DNA from: Hydrogenophaga sp.
Lineage (GTDB): Bacteria > Pseudomonadota > Gammaproteobacteria > Burkholderiales > Burkholderiaceae_C
Reading direction: 5' to 3'
NCBI RefSeq assembly: GCF_030373225.1
Contig: NZ_JAUCZG010000005.1
Span: 107,856 to 171,855, forward strand
Length of the DNA stretch: 64,000 nucleotides
Position 1 is the stretch's first letter. Each line of letters starts with the position of its first letter. Below, piece by piece: positions 1 through 11,931 of the stretch. The position numbers were made by a program, and so were the translations under genes. The notes under the pieces are model-generated. The model had not been told where the DNA came from. It did no database searches and saw nothing but the letters and a program-made list of their open reading frames with translations.

Positions 1-393
1 GATCTGCACCAGCAACAGCTTTTGGGGCAAGGCCTCCAGCACGGTGGCGTGCATGCGCACCCGGTGCGCAATGCCTCCCTTGAGCTGCAGCACCTGCATC
101 TCGTTCGCTGACGACAGGTCGTTCAGGAACCGGTTGCGTGCGGCCATGTCCGGCCAGTGCCCGAGCTCCAGGGTGGTGCGGCCAACCGCCTCTTCGTGCG
201 ACAAGCCCGTGAGGCGCAGCCAGGCATCGTTGACCGCCAGCAGGCGACCGTCGTGCCAGCTCGAGACCGAAGCCGGCACCGGCGAAGCCATGAAAAGGGG
301 TTCGAAAGGAAGGGCCGGGACCTGGCCCCTGGCGCTCGCCGCGAGGTCGGGGTGGTGCCCGCTGGGCACGGAATCGGGGGCAGCTTCGGGCAT
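1..393 (-). CDS. PAS-domain protein, N-terminal part (runs off the left edge)
   Basis: Reading the complement from an ATG gives an uninterrupted frame of 131 codons to the window edge, beginning [12 protein letters not shown]. It is absent from the ORF track because no stop lies inside the window. After a Pro/Ala-rich N-terminus of about 45 residues comes a PAS-like core: [20 protein letters not shown], then [14 protein letters not shown] and RNRFLNDL. This is the classic opening of a PAS domain in sensor kinases and diguanylate cyclases. The output domain lies outside the window, so its role as a signalling protein is inferred. It is transcribed divergently from mutS, and its frame overlaps the spurious upstream extension of the mutS ORF. 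That overlap argues against the far-upstream mutS start. Confidence 0.75.
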   Translation of the reverse strand, partial: MPEAAPDSVPSGHHPDLAASARGQVPALPFEPLFMASPVPASVSSWHDGRLLAVNDAWLRLTGLSHEEAVGRTTLELGHWPDMAARNRFLNDLSSANEMQVLQLKGGIAHRVRMHATVLEALPQKLLLVQI

Positions 394-525
394 GCGTGCG
401 CTGAGGTTGAGGACAACAGGAACCAGGAAACCACTCGGTCTGCCCGAGCCGAAGGCGACCGGCTCACAGGGGCCGAACTGCTAAAGTCAACGGCTGTCTT
501 GAACATCCTTTCCAAGAGCCTCGCC

Positions 526-3177
526 TTGACCATTCCGCTGGACAAACACACCCCGATGATGCAGCAATATCTGGCCATCAAGGCCGGATTTCCGCACACA
601 TTGGTGTTTTACCGAATGGGCGATTTCTACGAGCTGTTCTTTGAAGACGCGGAAAAGGCCGCGCGCTTGCTCGATATCACGCTCACCCAGCGCGGCCAGT
701 CTGCCGGTCAGCCGGTGGTCATGGCGGGCGTGCCGTTTCACTCGGTCGACACCTATCTGGCGCGCCTGATCAAGCTGGGCGAATCGGTCGCGCTGTGCGA
801 GCAGGTGGGTGACGTGGCCACCGCCAAGGGGCCGGTGGAGCGCAAGGTGGTGCGCGTGGTCACACCGGGCACGCTGACCGACAGCGAACTGCTCTCCGAC
901 AAGTCCGAAGCCCTGCTGATGGCCGTGCATCCCGGCGCACGGACCGGTTGCGGCCTGGCCTGGATGTCGGTCACCCAGGGCATCGTGTTCCTGGCCCAGT
1001 GCGCCAGCGACGAGCTGGCCGACTGGGTGGCCCGGGTCGGCCCGGGTGAACTGCTCTACAGCGCCGATGCATCCCCCACGTTCGAGAAGACCGTGCAAGC
1101 CCTGTCCTCATCGAACGGGCAGCGGCTGGTGGCGGTGCTGCGCCCGGCCTGGGCCTTCGACGCCAGCCTGGGCCAGCGAAAGCTGCTGGAGCAGCTCCAG
1201 ACGGCCAGCCTCGCCCCCTGGGACGCCCAGGACCTGGGCGACGCCCACGCCGCCGCCTCTGCCCTGCTCAACTACGCCGAGCACACCCAGGGCCGCGCCC
1301 TCAGCCACGTCAAGAGCCTGCAGGTCGCGCGCAACGACGACCTGATCGACCTGCCCCTCAACACCCGTCGCAACCTCGAGCTCACGCTGACCCTGCGCGG
1401 CGAGACCAGCCCCACCCTGTTTTCATTGCTCGATGTGTGCTGCACCGGCATGGGCAGCCGTGCGCTGCGCAGCTGGCTGCTGGCGCCGCCGCGCGAACGT
1501 GCGCAGGCTCGGGCCCGGCTGGCCGCCATCGACACGCTGCGCGGCGGCCTCTGGCAAGGTCTGCGCGCCTCTCTCAAGGGCGCCAGCGACGTCGAGCGCA
1601 TCACCGCCCGCACCGCGCTGCGGCAGGTGAAGCCCCGCGAGCTGGTCGGTCTGGGCCAGACGCTGGAGCGGGCGCAGCAACTGGCCCGCCAGCTCGGGAG
1701 CCAGGAAACTGGCGGCTTGCTGCACGGCATCGGTCAACACCTCACGCCCCCGCCAGGCTGCCAGGCACTGCTCGGCCAGGCCCTGCTCGCTGAACCCGCA
1801 GCGCTGGTGCGCGATGGCGGCGTCATCGCCGACGGCTTCGACACCGAACTCGACGAGCTGCGCGCCATCCAGAACAACTGCGACGGTTTCCTGATCGAGC
1901 TGGAGCGGCGCGAGCGCGAGCGCACCGGCATCAGCAACCTGCGCGTGCAGTTCAACAAGGTGCACGGCTTCTACATCGAGGTCACGCAGGGCCAGGCCTC
2001 CAGGGTGCCCGAGGACTACCGCCGCCGGCAAACCTTGAAAAATGCCGAGCGTTTCATCACGCCCGAACTGAAGGCGTTTGAAGACAAGGCGCTGTCGGCG
2101 CAGGACCGGGCACTGGCGCGCGAGAAGTGGCTGTACGAACAACTGCTCGACCAGATGCAGGCCTTCGTGGCACCGCTCACGCAGCTGGCGCGTGCCATGG
2201 CCGCGCTCGATGCGCTGTGTGCACTGACTGAACGCTCGCTCACGCTGAACTGGACCGCACCGCAGTTCGTGCCCGAGCCCTGCATCGACATCCGTGGCGG
2301 GCGCCACCCGGTGGTGGAGGCTCGGCTGAACGAAACCTGGTCAACGAGCGCGGCCAGCGGCGGTGCCGGCGGCTTCATTGCCAACGACACGGTGCTCGGC
2401 CCCAAGCACCGCATGCAGGTGATCACCGGTCCCAACATGGGCGGCAAGAGCACCTACATGCGCCAGGTGGCCGTGATCGTGCTGCTGGCGAGCATGGGCA
2501 GCTTCGTGCCGGCGGCGTCATGCCGGCTGGGTCCGATCGACGCCATCCACACCCGCATCGGCGCGGCCGATGACCTGGCCAATGCGCAGTCCACCTTCAT
2601 GGTGGAGATGACCGAGGCGGCGCAGATCCTTCACGCCGCCACACCAGAGAGCCTGGTGCTGATGGACGAAATCGGCCGCGGCACCTCCACGTTCGACGGC
2701 CTGGCACTGGCCGGTGCCATCGCCACCCACCTGCACGACAAGTCGCGCGCCTTCACGCTGTTTGCCACGCACTACTTCGAGCTCACCGAGTTCCCGGCCA
2801 GCCACCATGCCGCGCTCAACGTGCACGTGAGCGCGGTGGAATCGGCGGGCAAGGGCGGCGGCAGGACCGGCGGCATCGTGTTCCTGCACCAGATCGAGCC
2901 CGGTCCGGCCAGCCGCAGCTACGGCATCCAGGTGGCACGGCTGGCCGGCGTGCCTGCCGCCGTGGTGCAGCAGGCGCGCCACGCGCTGGCCGCGCTGGAG
3001 GCGCAGAGCGAGGAAAGCCGCACGCAGGTCGACCTGTTTGCGCCGCCACCTGCCACACTGGAGGCCGACGCCCACCCGCTGCAGACCGCACTCGAGCGCA
3101 TCGACCCCGACACCCTGAGCCCGCGCGAAGCGCTGGAGCAGCTCTATTCATTGAAAAAACTGGCCTCCTCAACATGA
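526..3177 (+). CDS. mutS: DNA mismatch repair protein MutS
   Basis: Recognises base mismatches and small loops and starts methyl-independent or MutL-dependent repair in the cytoplasm. The mismatch-binding motif is visible as [11 protein letters not shown], with the Phe-x-Glu wedge near residues 35-40. The connector, lever and clamp regions follow in normal order. The ATPase has Walker [12 protein letters not shown] and Walker [13 protein letters not shown], with the FATHYFEL segment after it. The ORF track begins at 157, but residues before [11 protein letters not shown] have no MutS character and overlap the divergent PAS gene. I chose the TTG at 526, which gives about 883 residues, the normal family length. 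A TTG at 499 or ATG at 556 is also possible. An AAGAG about nine bases upstream could serve as ribosome binding site. The stop overlaps the next start as ATGA. Confidence 0.95.
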   Translation: MTIPLDKHTPMMQQYLAIKAGFPHTLVFYRMGDFYELFFEDAEKAARLLDITLTQRGQSAGQPVVMAGVPFHSVDTYLARLIKLGESVALCEQVGDVATAKGPVERKVVRVVTPGTLTDSELLSDKSEALLMAVHPGARTGCGLAWMSVTQGIVFLAQCASDELADWVARVGPGELLYSADASPTFEKTVQALSSSNGQRLVAVLRPAWAFDASLGQRKLLEQLQTASLAPWDAQDLGDAHAAASALLNYAEHTQGRALSHVKSLQVARNDDLIDLPLNTRRNLELTLTLRGETSPTLFSLLDVCCTGMGSRALRSWLLAPPRERAQARARLAAIDTLRGGLWQGLRASLKGASDVERITARTALRQVKPRELVGLGQTLERAQQLARQLGSQETGGLLHGIGQHLTPPPGCQALLGQALLAEPAALVRDGGVIADGFDTELDELRAIQNNCDGFLIELERRERERTGISNLRVQFNKVHGFYIEVTQGQASRVPEDYRRRQTLKNAERFITPELKAFEDKALSAQDRALAREKWLYEQLLDQMQAFVAPLTQLARAMAALDALCALTERSLTLNWTAPQFVPEPCIDIRGGRHPVVEARLNETWSTSAASGGAGGFIANDTVLGPKHRMQVITGPNMGGKSTYMRQVAVIVLLASMGSFVPAASCRLGPIDAIHTRIGAADDLANAQSTFMVEMTEAAQILHAATPESLVLMDEIGRGTSTFDGLALAGAIATHLHDKSRAFTLFATHYFELTEFPASHHAALNVHVSAVESAGKGGGRTGGIVFLHQIEPGPASRSYGIQVARLAGVPAAVVQQARHALAALEAQSEESRTQVDLFAPPPATLEADAHPLQTALERIDPDTLSPREALEQLYSLKKLASST

Positions 3178-4001
3178 CTTACTGCGTCGCCGTCAAGCTC
3201 AACGCCGGCATGGTCTTCCTGTCCGACTCGCGCACCAACGCGGGCCTCGACCAGATCAGCACCTTCCGCAAGATGATCGTTTACGAAAAGCCGGGTGACC
3301 GCTTCATGTGCCTGCTGTCTGCCGGCAACCTGAGCGTTTCGCAGTCGGTGCGCGAGATCCTGCAGGTGGAACAACTCGAGGACATCGACGGTGGCGAACC
3401 CATCACCATCTGGAACGCAAAGAGCATGTTCGACGCCGCCCGCGTGCTCGGATCTGCGGTGCGCCATGTGTACGAGCGCGACGGCGATTCGCTGCAGCGC
3501 GCAGGCGTCGAGTTCAACGTGTCGATGATCTTCGGTGGACAGATCCAGGGCGAGGGCATGCGCCTGTTCCAGGTCTATTCGGCCGGCAACTTCATCGAAG
3601 CCACCTCCGAGACGGCGTTCTTCCAGATCGGCGAGTCCAAGTACGGCAAACCCGTTCTCGACCGCGTGATCACACCCGACACCCCGCTCAACGAAGCGGC
3701 CAAGTGCGTGCTGGTGTCGATGGACTCCACCCTCAAGTCCAACCTGTCGGTCGGACTGCCGCTGGACATGGCGGTGTACGAGGTCAACCAGCTGGCCTCC
3801 GACAAGATCACCTGCATCGACGACAACAACCCCTACTTCCGCATGGTGCACAACACCTGGGGGCAGAAGCTGCGCCAGGTGTTCGACAGCATCGAACACC
3901 CGACCTGGGACGGAGCGCACACCGAGGTGCCCTTGCTGAGCACGGGCCCGCGCTGCCAGCCGCTGAAGAAGATCACGAACGCCAGAGAGAAACTGATCTG
4001 A
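3174..4001 (+). CDS. Anbu-type proteasome-like peptidase (COG3484)
   Basis: An Ntn-hydrolase of the ancestral proteasome beta-subunit (Anbu) family, 275 residues. It starts [26 protein letters not shown], as Anbu proteins do. Met removal would expose Thr as the N-terminal nucleophile. The conserved SDSRTNAG supplies the Asp, and FRKM supplies the Lys that pairs with Thr in proteasome-fold enzymes. Later family blocks are visible: [34 protein letters not shown] and [13 protein letters not shown]. The start overlaps the mutS stop as ATGA, so translation is probably coupled. The usual Anbu partners (transglutaminase-like protease, ATP-grasp and alpha-E proteins) are not in this window. Its physiological substrate is unknown. 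Confidence 0.88.
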   Translation: MTYCVAVKLNAGMVFLSDSRTNAGLDQISTFRKMIVYEKPGDRFMCLLSAGNLSVSQSVREILQVEQLEDIDGGEPITIWNAKSMFDAARVLGSAVRHVYERDGDSLQRAGVEFNVSMIFGGQIQGEGMRLFQVYSAGNFIEATSETAFFQIGESKYGKPVLDRVITPDTPLNEAAKCVLVSMDSTLKSNLSVGLPLDMAVYEVNQLASDKITCIDDNNPYFRMVHNTWGQKLRQVFDSIEHPTWDGAHTEVPLLSTGPRCQPLKKITNAREKLI

Positions 4002-4073
4002 GCCTGTGGCCCCCATGCCGCACCGGCGCCGGGCGACCCGGCGGCGCACCCTTCCCGCTGTTTCGCTGAATCC

Positions 4074-4928
4074 ATGTCCCTGATCATCTTCTCGCACGCC
4101 AACAGCTTTCCCGCCAGCACCTACCGCGTCCTGTTCAAGTCGTTGCGAGCCCGCGGCCACGCGGTGCGGGCAGTCGAGAAATTCGGGCACGACCCGGCCT
4201 ACCCGGTCACCAGCAACTGGCCGCACCTGGTGCAGCAGCTCGCCGATTTCGCTGCCCCCGAAATCGAAGCGCACGGCAGCGGTGCCTGGCTGGTCGGCCA
4301 TTCGCTCGGTGGCTTTCTGAGCCTCATGTGCGCCGCTCGCCATCCCCGGCTCGGTGGTCACACGGTCAGGGGCGTGTTGCTGATCGATTCGCCCCTGCTC
4401 GGTGGCTGGCGCGCGCGCACGCTCGAGTTGATCAAACGCACCCAGCTGGTGGGCTCGATCTCGCCCGGCAAGGTCAGCCGCAAGCGGCGCAACAGCTGGC
4501 CCGATGCCCGGACCGCCATGGCCCACTTCGCCGGCAAGAAGGCCTTTGCCGCCTGGGAGCCGCAGGTGCTGCAGGACTACATCACCCACGGCACCCACGA
4601 CCAGATCGACGCCAGCGGCAAACGGCACCGCACGCTGGACTTCGACCGCGACGTGGAAACGGCGATCTACAACACCTTGCCGCACAACCTGGACCGCCTG
4701 CTGCGCCGCCATCCCCTGCCCTGCCCGGTTGCCTTCATCGGCGGCACGCGATCACTCGAAATGCAGCAAGTCGGCACGGCCATGACGCACCGGCTGGTGG
4801 GCGCCAGGCATCCCGAGCGCATGGCGATGATCGAGGGAAGTCACCTGTTTCCCATGGAGAAGCCGCTGGAAACCGCCGCCGCCATCGACGCCATGCTTGC
4901 CACGCTGGCGGCGTCACACCACCCATAA
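4074..4928 (+). CDS. alpha/beta hydrolase
   Basis: A 284-residue alpha/beta-fold hydrolase of unknown substrate. The N-terminus MSLIIFSHANSFPASTY carries the HxN-type oxyanion region. The nucleophile elbow GHSLGG supplies the Ser near residue 78. The late segment VAFIGGTRSLE fits the acid-bearing strand, and MIEGSHLFPMEKP near residue 260 supplies the catalytic His. No signal peptide is evident, so it is probably cytoplasmic. It lies 72 bp after the Anbu gene on the same strand and could be the last gene of a mutS-Anbu-hydrolase unit. A perfect short hairpin follows it. I cannot tell esterase from lipase or C-C hydrolase from sequence alone. Confidence 0.85.
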   Translation: MSLIIFSHANSFPASTYRVLFKSLRARGHAVRAVEKFGHDPAYPVTSNWPHLVQQLADFAAPEIEAHGSGAWLVGHSLGGFLSLMCAARHPRLGGHTVRGVLLIDSPLLGGWRARTLELIKRTQLVGSISPGKVSRKRRNSWPDARTAMAHFAGKKAFAAWEPQVLQDYITHGTHDQIDASGKRHRTLDFDRDVETAIYNTLPHNLDRLLRRHPLPCPVAFIGGTRSLEMQQVGTAMTHRLVGARHPERMAMIEGSHLFPMEKPLETAAAIDAMLATLAASHHP

Positions 4929-4936
4929 GGGAAAAC

Positions 4937-4956
4937 CCTCAGGGCAGACCCTGAGG
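4937..4956. terminator. perfect short hairpin after the hydrolase gene
   Basis: CCTCAGGG and CCCTGAGG form a perfect 8-bp stem with the 4-base loop CAGA, nine bases after the hydrolase stop. No T-run follows on the plus strand. On the minus strand the stem is followed by GTTTTC, which looks more terminator-like. It may slow or end transcription before the histidine kinase gene. Confidence 0.4.
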
Positions 4957-5023
4957 TGAGGGGGGCAGCGGCTCCGGTATAACCGCAGGGCACACTCCAC
5001 CCCCCACAAGAGGCCCTGCTGCC

Positions 5024-6952
5024 GTGCCCTTGACACCCCCGACACCCACTGACCCGCTGACCCAGCGGCTCTGGTCGCACTTGAAACTCTGGCAGCCCTC
5101 GCGGCACAGCATGGCCAGGCGCCTGGTGGTGGCTTTCGTGATCACCGTGCTGGCCGCCTGGATGCGCGTGGCGCTCGCACCCGCCGAATCGGGCGGGCGA
5201 TTCATCACCTTGTCCCTGGCCGCGGCTGTGGCGGCGCTCTACGGCGGCTTTCGGGTCGGCATGTTCAGCACCCTGGTGGGCATGCTGATCGTCAACTTCC
5301 TGCTGGTCAAACCCTATTTCAGCCTGGCGTTCGCCGACCCGGTGGAGGCGCTCTGGCTCAACAGCTGGCACCTGCTCACGCAGGTGGTGGTGGTGGGTGC
5401 CATTGCCCTGATGCAGCGGCAGAACCAGCGCTTGCGGGAGGCCACGGCCGACATCCAGCGCGGCGCCAAGCAGCTCGAGGACACCTTCGAACACAGCTCC
5501 ACCGGCATGGCGCACAGCCACATCGACGGGCGCTGGATCCGGGTGAACCAGACCTACTGCGACCTGATCGGCTACTCCCGTTCCGAGGTCATGGCGCTGA
5601 GCTTTCGGGACTTCACCCACCCTGACGACCTCAAGCTCGACGAGGAGCTGTTGCAGCGCGCGCTCAAGGGCGAGATCGCCAACTACAGCATCGAGAAGCG
5701 CTACATCCACCAGCGCGGCCATGTGGTCTGGGTGCACCTGACCCTCTCGCTGGTGCGCAAGGACAGCGGCGAGCCCGATTACCTGATCGCGGTGGTGCAG
5801 GACATCACGGCACGCAAGGCGACCGAAGAGGCGCTGCGCACCAGCGAACAGCTGCTGCGCCAGGCCCACCAGATCGCGGGGCTGGCCAGCTGGCACGCCG
5901 ATGTCGCCACCCGCCGCTTCGTGACGCTCTGGGGCTCGCACGAGGTGCTGGACCTGCCGACCGCTGAATTCAGCGACGACGAACTGCTGGCCATGACGCA
6001 CCCCGACGACCGCCCCGGTGTGCTGCAGCACTGGGCATTGGCGGTCAAGGGGCTGGTGGACTACGACATCGAATACCGCCTCAACATCCGCGGCGAGGAC
6101 CGCTGGTTCTCGGTGCGCGCCGAGTTCGACCGCGATGTCCAGGGCCGCGCGGTGCGGGCGGTGGGCGTCACGCAGGACGTGACCGAGCGCAGGCGCCACG
6201 CCATGCAGATCCAGCAGCTCAACGCCTCGCTGGAGCACCGCATCGACGAGCGCACGCGCGCCCTGAAGGCGGCTTACGACGAGCTGGAGAGTTATTCCTA
6301 CGCCGTGGCGCACGACCTGCGCTCGCCGCTGCGCATCATCAACGGATTCGCGCAGGCGCTGCAAGAAGACAACCCCGAACTCGACGGCGCGAGCCTGGCG
6401 CATCTGGAGCGCATCATGGGCGCGAGCAAGAAGATGGGCGAGCTGATCGACGGCCTGCTCACGCTCTCGCAGTTCTCACGCGGCGACCTGCAGCGCAAGC
6501 CGGTGAGCATCAGCTCCATGGCCAGTCGCCTGCTCGACGAATTCTCTGCCGCCGACCCGCAACGCGACGTGCGCTGGGTGGTCGAGCCCGGCCTCAACGC
6601 CATGGCCGATCCGCCGCTGATCGAGGCGCTCATGCAGAACCTGCTGAACAACGCCTGGAAGTACACCGCCCAGACGCAGAAGGCCGAGATCCGGGTGTAT
6701 GCACAGGAGGTCCACGGGCAGACGCGCTTCTGCGTGAGCGACAACGGAGCCGGTTTCGACATGGCCCGCGCGGGCAAGCTGTTCCAGCCGTTCCAGCGCC
6801 TGCACATGCCCAACGAATTCGCCGGTCTGGGCATCGGTCTGGCCACCTCGCTGCGCATCGTGCAGCGCCACGGCGGCAGCATGGCCGCCAACGGCGAGCC
6901 CGGCAAAGGCGCGACCTTCTGCTTCAACCTCTACGCGCCTCTGGCGGCGTAG
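5024..6952 (+). CDS. membrane PAS-domain sensor histidine kinase (DUF4118)
   Basis: A 642-residue hybrid-free sensor kinase starting at GTG, with AAGAGG about ten bases upstream. Residues about 35-130 form a DUF4118-like block of four membrane helices as in KdpD. Two PAS/PAC units follow: FEHSSTGMAHSHIDGRWIRVNQTYCDLIGYSRSEV, then one starting QIAGLASWHADVATRRF with a PAS_3-like fold. The dimerisation domain has the H-box SYAVAHDLRSPLRIINGF. The ATPase domain has the N-box NLLNNAWKYT, DNGAGFD and GLGIGLA, so catalysis should be intact. No receiver domain or cognate response regulator lies next to it. This looks like an orphan phytochrome-type or PAS kinase whose signal is unknown. The last codons lie in a duplicated 29-bp block. 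Confidence 0.92.
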   Translation: MPLTPPTPTDPLTQRLWSHLKLWQPSRHSMARRLVVAFVITVLAAWMRVALAPAESGGRFITLSLAAAVAALYGGFRVGMFSTLVGMLIVNFLLVKPYFSLAFADPVEALWLNSWHLLTQVVVVGAIALMQRQNQRLREATADIQRGAKQLEDTFEHSSTGMAHSHIDGRWIRVNQTYCDLIGYSRSEVMALSFRDFTHPDDLKLDEELLQRALKGEIANYSIEKRYIHQRGHVVWVHLTLSLVRKDSGEPDYLIAVVQDITARKATEEALRTSEQLLRQAHQIAGLASWHADVATRRFVTLWGSHEVLDLPTAEFSDDELLAMTHPDDRPGVLQHWALAVKGLVDYDIEYRLNIRGEDRWFSVRAEFDRDVQGRAVRAVGVTQDVTERRRHAMQIQQLNASLEHRIDERTRALKAAYDELESYSYAVAHDLRSPLRIINGFAQALQEDNPELDGASLAHLERIMGASKKMGELIDGLLTLSQFSRGDLQRKPVSISSMASRLLDEFSAADPQRDVRWVVEPGLNAMADPPLIEALMQNLLNNAWKYTAQTQKAEIRVYAQEVHGQTRFCVSDNGAGFDMARAGKLFQPFQRLHMPNEFAGLGIGLATSLRIVQRHGGSMAANGEPGKGATFCFNLYAPLAA

Positions 6953-6989
6953 ATCCGGGTCACGCGCCTCTGGCGGCGCAGATCCGGTT
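6932..6989. repeat. 29-bp imperfect tandem duplication at the kinase stop codon
   Basis: TACGCGCCTCTGGCGGCGTAGATCCGGGT is followed directly by CACGCGCCTCTGGCGGCGCAGATCCGGTT, differing at three positions. The first copy holds the kinase TAG stop. The second copy has CAG there and runs up to the uppP stop codon on the other strand. Confidence 0.9.
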
Positions 6990-7819
6990 CAAGCCGTCCA
7001 GTCGACCCACCCCAGTGCCGCGCTCACCAGAATGAGCGCCCCGAACGCGATGCGGTACCAGGCAAACGGCACAAAGGTGTGCGTGCCGACAAACCGCAGC
7101 AACCAGCGCACACAGACCCAGGCCGACAGCCAGGAAAAGAACAGGCCGACCGCAAACAGCGGAATGTCGGCGGTGCTCAGCAGCTCGCGGTTCTTGTAGA
7201 TGTCGTAGGCGGCGGCGCCGAACAGCATGGGAATGGCGAGGAAGAAGCTGAACTCGGTGGCGGCCTTGCGGTTGAAGCCGAGCAGCATGGCACCAATGAT
7301 GGTTGCGCCCGATCGGCTCACGCCGGGCACCAGGGCGGTGCACTGCACCAGCCCCACCTTGAGCGCATCGGTCCAGCGCACCTGGTCCACCGATTCAATG
7401 TGCACCCGGGCGCCTCGTTTCTGCAGCCATTCGGCCCACAGGATCACGAAGCCGCCCACGATGAAACCCAGCGCCACCACCACCGGCTGGAACAGCACGC
7501 CCTTGATGAAGTCGATGAAGAGAAACCCTGCCAGCGCCGCCGGAAAAAACCCGATCAGCACGTTGGCGGTGAAGCGCTGTGCCACCGCTTCGCGCGGCAG
7601 GCCGACCAGGGTGTCCCAGAGCTTGCCGGCGTACAGAGAGACGATCGCGAGGATGGCACCGGTCTGGATCACCACCTCGAACAGCTTGATCTTCTCGCCA
7701 GGCATGTCCAGCAGCGTCGCCGCCAGAATCAGGTGGCCGGTGGAGGACACCGGCAAGAACTCGGTGAGCCCCTCCACCACGCCCATGATGGCGGCCTTGA
7801 TCAACAACACGAAATCCAT
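6989..7819 (-). CDS. uppP: undecaprenyl-diphosphatase UppP (BacA)
   Basis: Removes one phosphate from undecaprenyl diphosphate on the periplasmic side of the inner membrane, recycling the lipid carrier for peptidoglycan and other cell wall polymers. Overexpression of such proteins gives bacitracin resistance. The 276 residues have the length and hydrophobic pattern of the family. The two signature motifs are intact: [15 protein letters not shown] near residues 15-30 and the PGVSRSGAT box near residue 170. Several membrane helices follow to the C-terminus. It is convergent with the histidine kinase gene and separated by only 36 bp. The start ATG is clear. It appears to be a single-gene unit. 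Confidence 0.97.
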   Translation of the reverse strand: MDFVLLIKAAIMGVVEGLTEFLPVSSTGHLILAATLLDMPGEKIKLFEVVIQTGAILAIVSLYAGKLWDTLVGLPREAVAQRFTANVLIGFFPAALAGFLFIDFIKGVLFQPVVVALGFIVGGFVILWAEWLQKRGARVHIESVDQVRWTDALKVGLVQCTALVPGVSRSGATIIGAMLLGFNRKAATEFSFFLAIPMLFGAAAYDIYKNRELLSTADIPLFAVGLFFSWLSAWVCVRWLLRFVGTHTFVPFAWYRIAFGALILVSAALGWVDWTA

Positions 7820-7926
7820 GGAACGGGCACGCCGCCGGGGCGCTTCTCAGGTGGACCGCGGACCCGACACGGGCCCGACCGGCAGGCCGGTATCGTACCT
7901 GCAGCCCGAGGCGGTCCGGGGCATGT

Positions 7927-9896
<1,970 letters not shown>

Positions 9897-9898
9897 GG

Positions 9899-11245
9899 TC
9901 AGAACGGCATGCGCGGGCCGCTCGCACGGGCTGGCGTCGCCGCCGCGGCCCCGGAGACGCCGGTGACCACGGTGGCGCCTTCGACCAGTGCGTCCGCGTT
10001 CGGGGAGTCGGGCCGCAGCATCAACTCGGTGGCGGTGCCGTCGCTCACGCCCAAGCGCACGTCGAAGGCTTCGGGCTGCCCCTTGTCGTTCAGCAGGAAG
10101 ATGCGGCCGCGCTGCGCCGATCCCCGTCCCGCAGCGCCCGCGCGCGGCGCGGCGGCAGCGGCAGGCGCATCGGCCGGGCCCGCCGGCACGGCTGCTGGCT
10201 CCACGCCGGCGATGCGCACCCGCAGGGCGGCGTTGGGCACTTTCAGCACCGCCTGGCGCGATTCGGTCACCACACGCACATTGGCCGTCATGCCGGGCAA
10301 CAGGCGCCCCGTGGTGTTGGAGAAGCCCACCACCGCCACGTAGGTCACCACATTGGACACGTTGGTGGCGGCCTTGCGCACCTGGCGCACCTCGCCTTCG
10401 AAGGTCTGGCCCGGGAAGGCATCGACCGTGAAGCTGGCCTTCTGACCCGCCTGGATGCGGCCCACGTCGGCCTCGTCGATGCTGGCATCCACCTGCATGT
10501 CGGAGAGGTTCTGCGCGATCACGAACAGCTCGGGCGCCTGCAGGCTGGCGGCCACGGTCTGGCCTTTCTCGACCGTGCGCTTGATCACGATGCCGTCCAC
10601 CGGCGAGGTGATGCGGGTGCGCGAGAGGTCGACGCGGGCCTGCGCCAGCGCGGCTTCGCGCTGGGCCACGTTGGCCTGCGCGCTCTGGATCTGCGCCTGG
10701 CTCACGGCCACCAGCGCCTGCACCGCCTTGAGCGATTCGGCAGCCGAGCTCACGGCAGCCGCGGTGCGGTCGGCCTCGCTCTGGGCGATGAAGCCCTGCG
10801 CCACCAGGCTCAGGTTGCGCTCGTGGATGCGCCGGGCCTCGATCAGCTCGGTCTGGGCGCGCGACACGTTGGCCCGGCTTGACGCCGCATTGGCCAACGC
10901 GATCTGCACCGCAGCGCGCGCCGCGTCCACATCGGCCTGCGAGGAGCGCACGCGGTATTCGAAGGTCTGGGGGTCGATCTCGGCAATCAGCTGGCCGGCC
11001 TTGACCTCGGTGTTGAAGTCCACGTGCACCGCTCGCACCTGGCCCGAGACCTGCGTGCCCACCGACACCTGCGTCACCGGGTTGACCGTGCCGCTGGCCG
11101 ACACACTGGCCTGCAGCGAGCCGCGTTCGATCACGGCGGTGCGGTACTGCACGGCCGATTTCTCGCTGAGCTGGTTCCACCACCAGGCGCCGCCGCCCAT
11201 GAGCGCCAGCACCACCGCACTCGAAATCCACGTCGCTTTGTTCAT
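9899..11245 (-). CDS. MacA-like periplasmic membrane fusion protein
   Basis: The adaptor of a tripartite efflux or secretion system, anchored in the inner membrane by an N-terminal helix (WISSAVVLALMGGGAWWW). The 448 residues show the HlyD/MacA order. First comes a lipoyl-like half near SASGTVNPVTQVSVGTQVSGQV, then a long alpha-helical hairpin rich in Ala, Gln and Arg from about 95 to 190. The second lipoyl half SRTRITSPVDGIVIKRTVEKGQ follows, then beta-barrel and membrane-proximal domains. An Ala/Pro/Gly-rich insert lies around residues 345-375, probably a flexible loop. It is the first gene of the three-gene operon with the ATPase and permease. MacA-type proteins work with TolC-like factors, but none is adjacent. 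Confidence 0.93.
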   Translation of the reverse strand: MNKATWISSAVVLALMGGGAWWWNQLSEKSAVQYRTAVIERGSLQASVSASGTVNPVTQVSVGTQVSGQVRAVHVDFNTEVKAGQLIAEIDPQTFEYRVRSSQADVDAARAAVQIALANAASSRANVSRAQTELIEARRIHERNLSLVAQGFIAQSEADRTAAAVSSAAESLKAVQALVAVSQAQIQSAQANVAQREAALAQARVDLSRTRITSPVDGIVIKRTVEKGQTVAASLQAPELFVIAQNLSDMQVDASIDEADVGRIQAGQKASFTVDAFPGQTFEGEVRQVRKAATNVSNVVTYVAVVGFSNTTGRLLPGMTANVRVVTESRQAVLKVPNAALRVRIAGVEPAAVPAGPADAPAAAAAPRAGAAGRGSAQRGRIFLLNDKGQPEAFDVRLGVSDGTATELMLRPDSPNADALVEGATVVTGVSGAAAATPARASGPRMPF

Positions 11246-11446
11246 GCAGCCATTGTAGGAACGGGGTGGGCGCCAGCGCCGCTGCGGGGTATCGGCGCGG
11301 TAAGCCGCGGGTAAAGACGCTCGGGGCGCTGCATTTCACGCCGCCCGCCGGGGGTTTCGCGACAGCGAGAGGCGCTTCGTCGCAAACCGCTGGGCCCGCC
11401 GCTGGCGCGTGGGCACAGTGCGTGCACCCACCCACCGGAGAGCGCC

Positions 11447-11878
11447 ATGCAACTCACGCCCCTCATCGCCGTGCACCTCACCGCCGCACTGGCCGCCATC
11501 GCCATCGGGCCCATCGCCCTGTGGGCGCGGCGCGGTCACGCGAACCGCCAGAGCCTGAACCAGCGCCCCCGCCTGCACCGCGCCGCGGGCTACGCCTGGG
11601 TCACGCTGATGCTCATCACCGCCTTGTCAGCCGTCTTCATCCGCGACTTCAACCTGCCCAACATCGCCGGCTACACACCCATCCACCTGCTGGTGCCCGT
11701 GGTGCTGGCGAGCCTGTTCCTGGCGTTTCGCCAGCTGCTGAGCGGCAACGTGGGTGGGCACCGCAAGACCATGGTCACGCTCTACGTCGGCGCCTGCCTG
11801 ATCGCAGGCGCCTTCACCCTGCTGCCCGGGCGCTTTCTGGGCCAGCTGCTGTGGGACCAATGGCTTGGCCTGGTCTGA
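11447..11878 (+). CDS. DUF2306 family membrane protein
   Basis: A 143-residue integral membrane protein with about four hydrophobic segments. The first is LIAVHLTAALAAIAIGPIALWARRG, and the motif RPRLHRAAGYAWVTLMLITALSAVFI recalls the conserved HR..G.. segment of the DUF2306/YozB-like family. GHRKTMVTLYVGACLIAGAFTLLPGR follows. An alternative first Met is not needed, because the ATG follows GGAGAGCGCC, a reasonable ribosome binding site. The function is unknown, although heme-associated roles have been proposed for relatives. It precedes the 2TM-LytS-LytTR cluster on the same strand and could share its transcript. Confidence 0.8.
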   Translation: MQLTPLIAVHLTAALAAIAIGPIALWARRGHANRQSLNQRPRLHRAAGYAWVTLMLITALSAVFIRDFNLPNIAGYTPIHLLVPVVLASLFLAFRQLLSGNVGGHRKTMVTLYVGACLIAGAFTLLPGRFLGQLLWDQWLGLV

Positions 11879-11931
11879 CCCCTTTTTTTCCTGTCGTCCT
11901 TTTTCTTTCCCTTTTCACTGAAAGCCTGACC

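Noticed and set aside
1423-2307. 294-aa minus-strand ORF in mutS
   Set aside because: Antisense shadow of MutS; no start signal or domain.
9897-11435. N-terminal extension of the 759-aa minus ORF before the ATPase
   Set aside because: It is the third frame through the membrane fusion protein gene; only the last 246 residues are an ABC ATPase.
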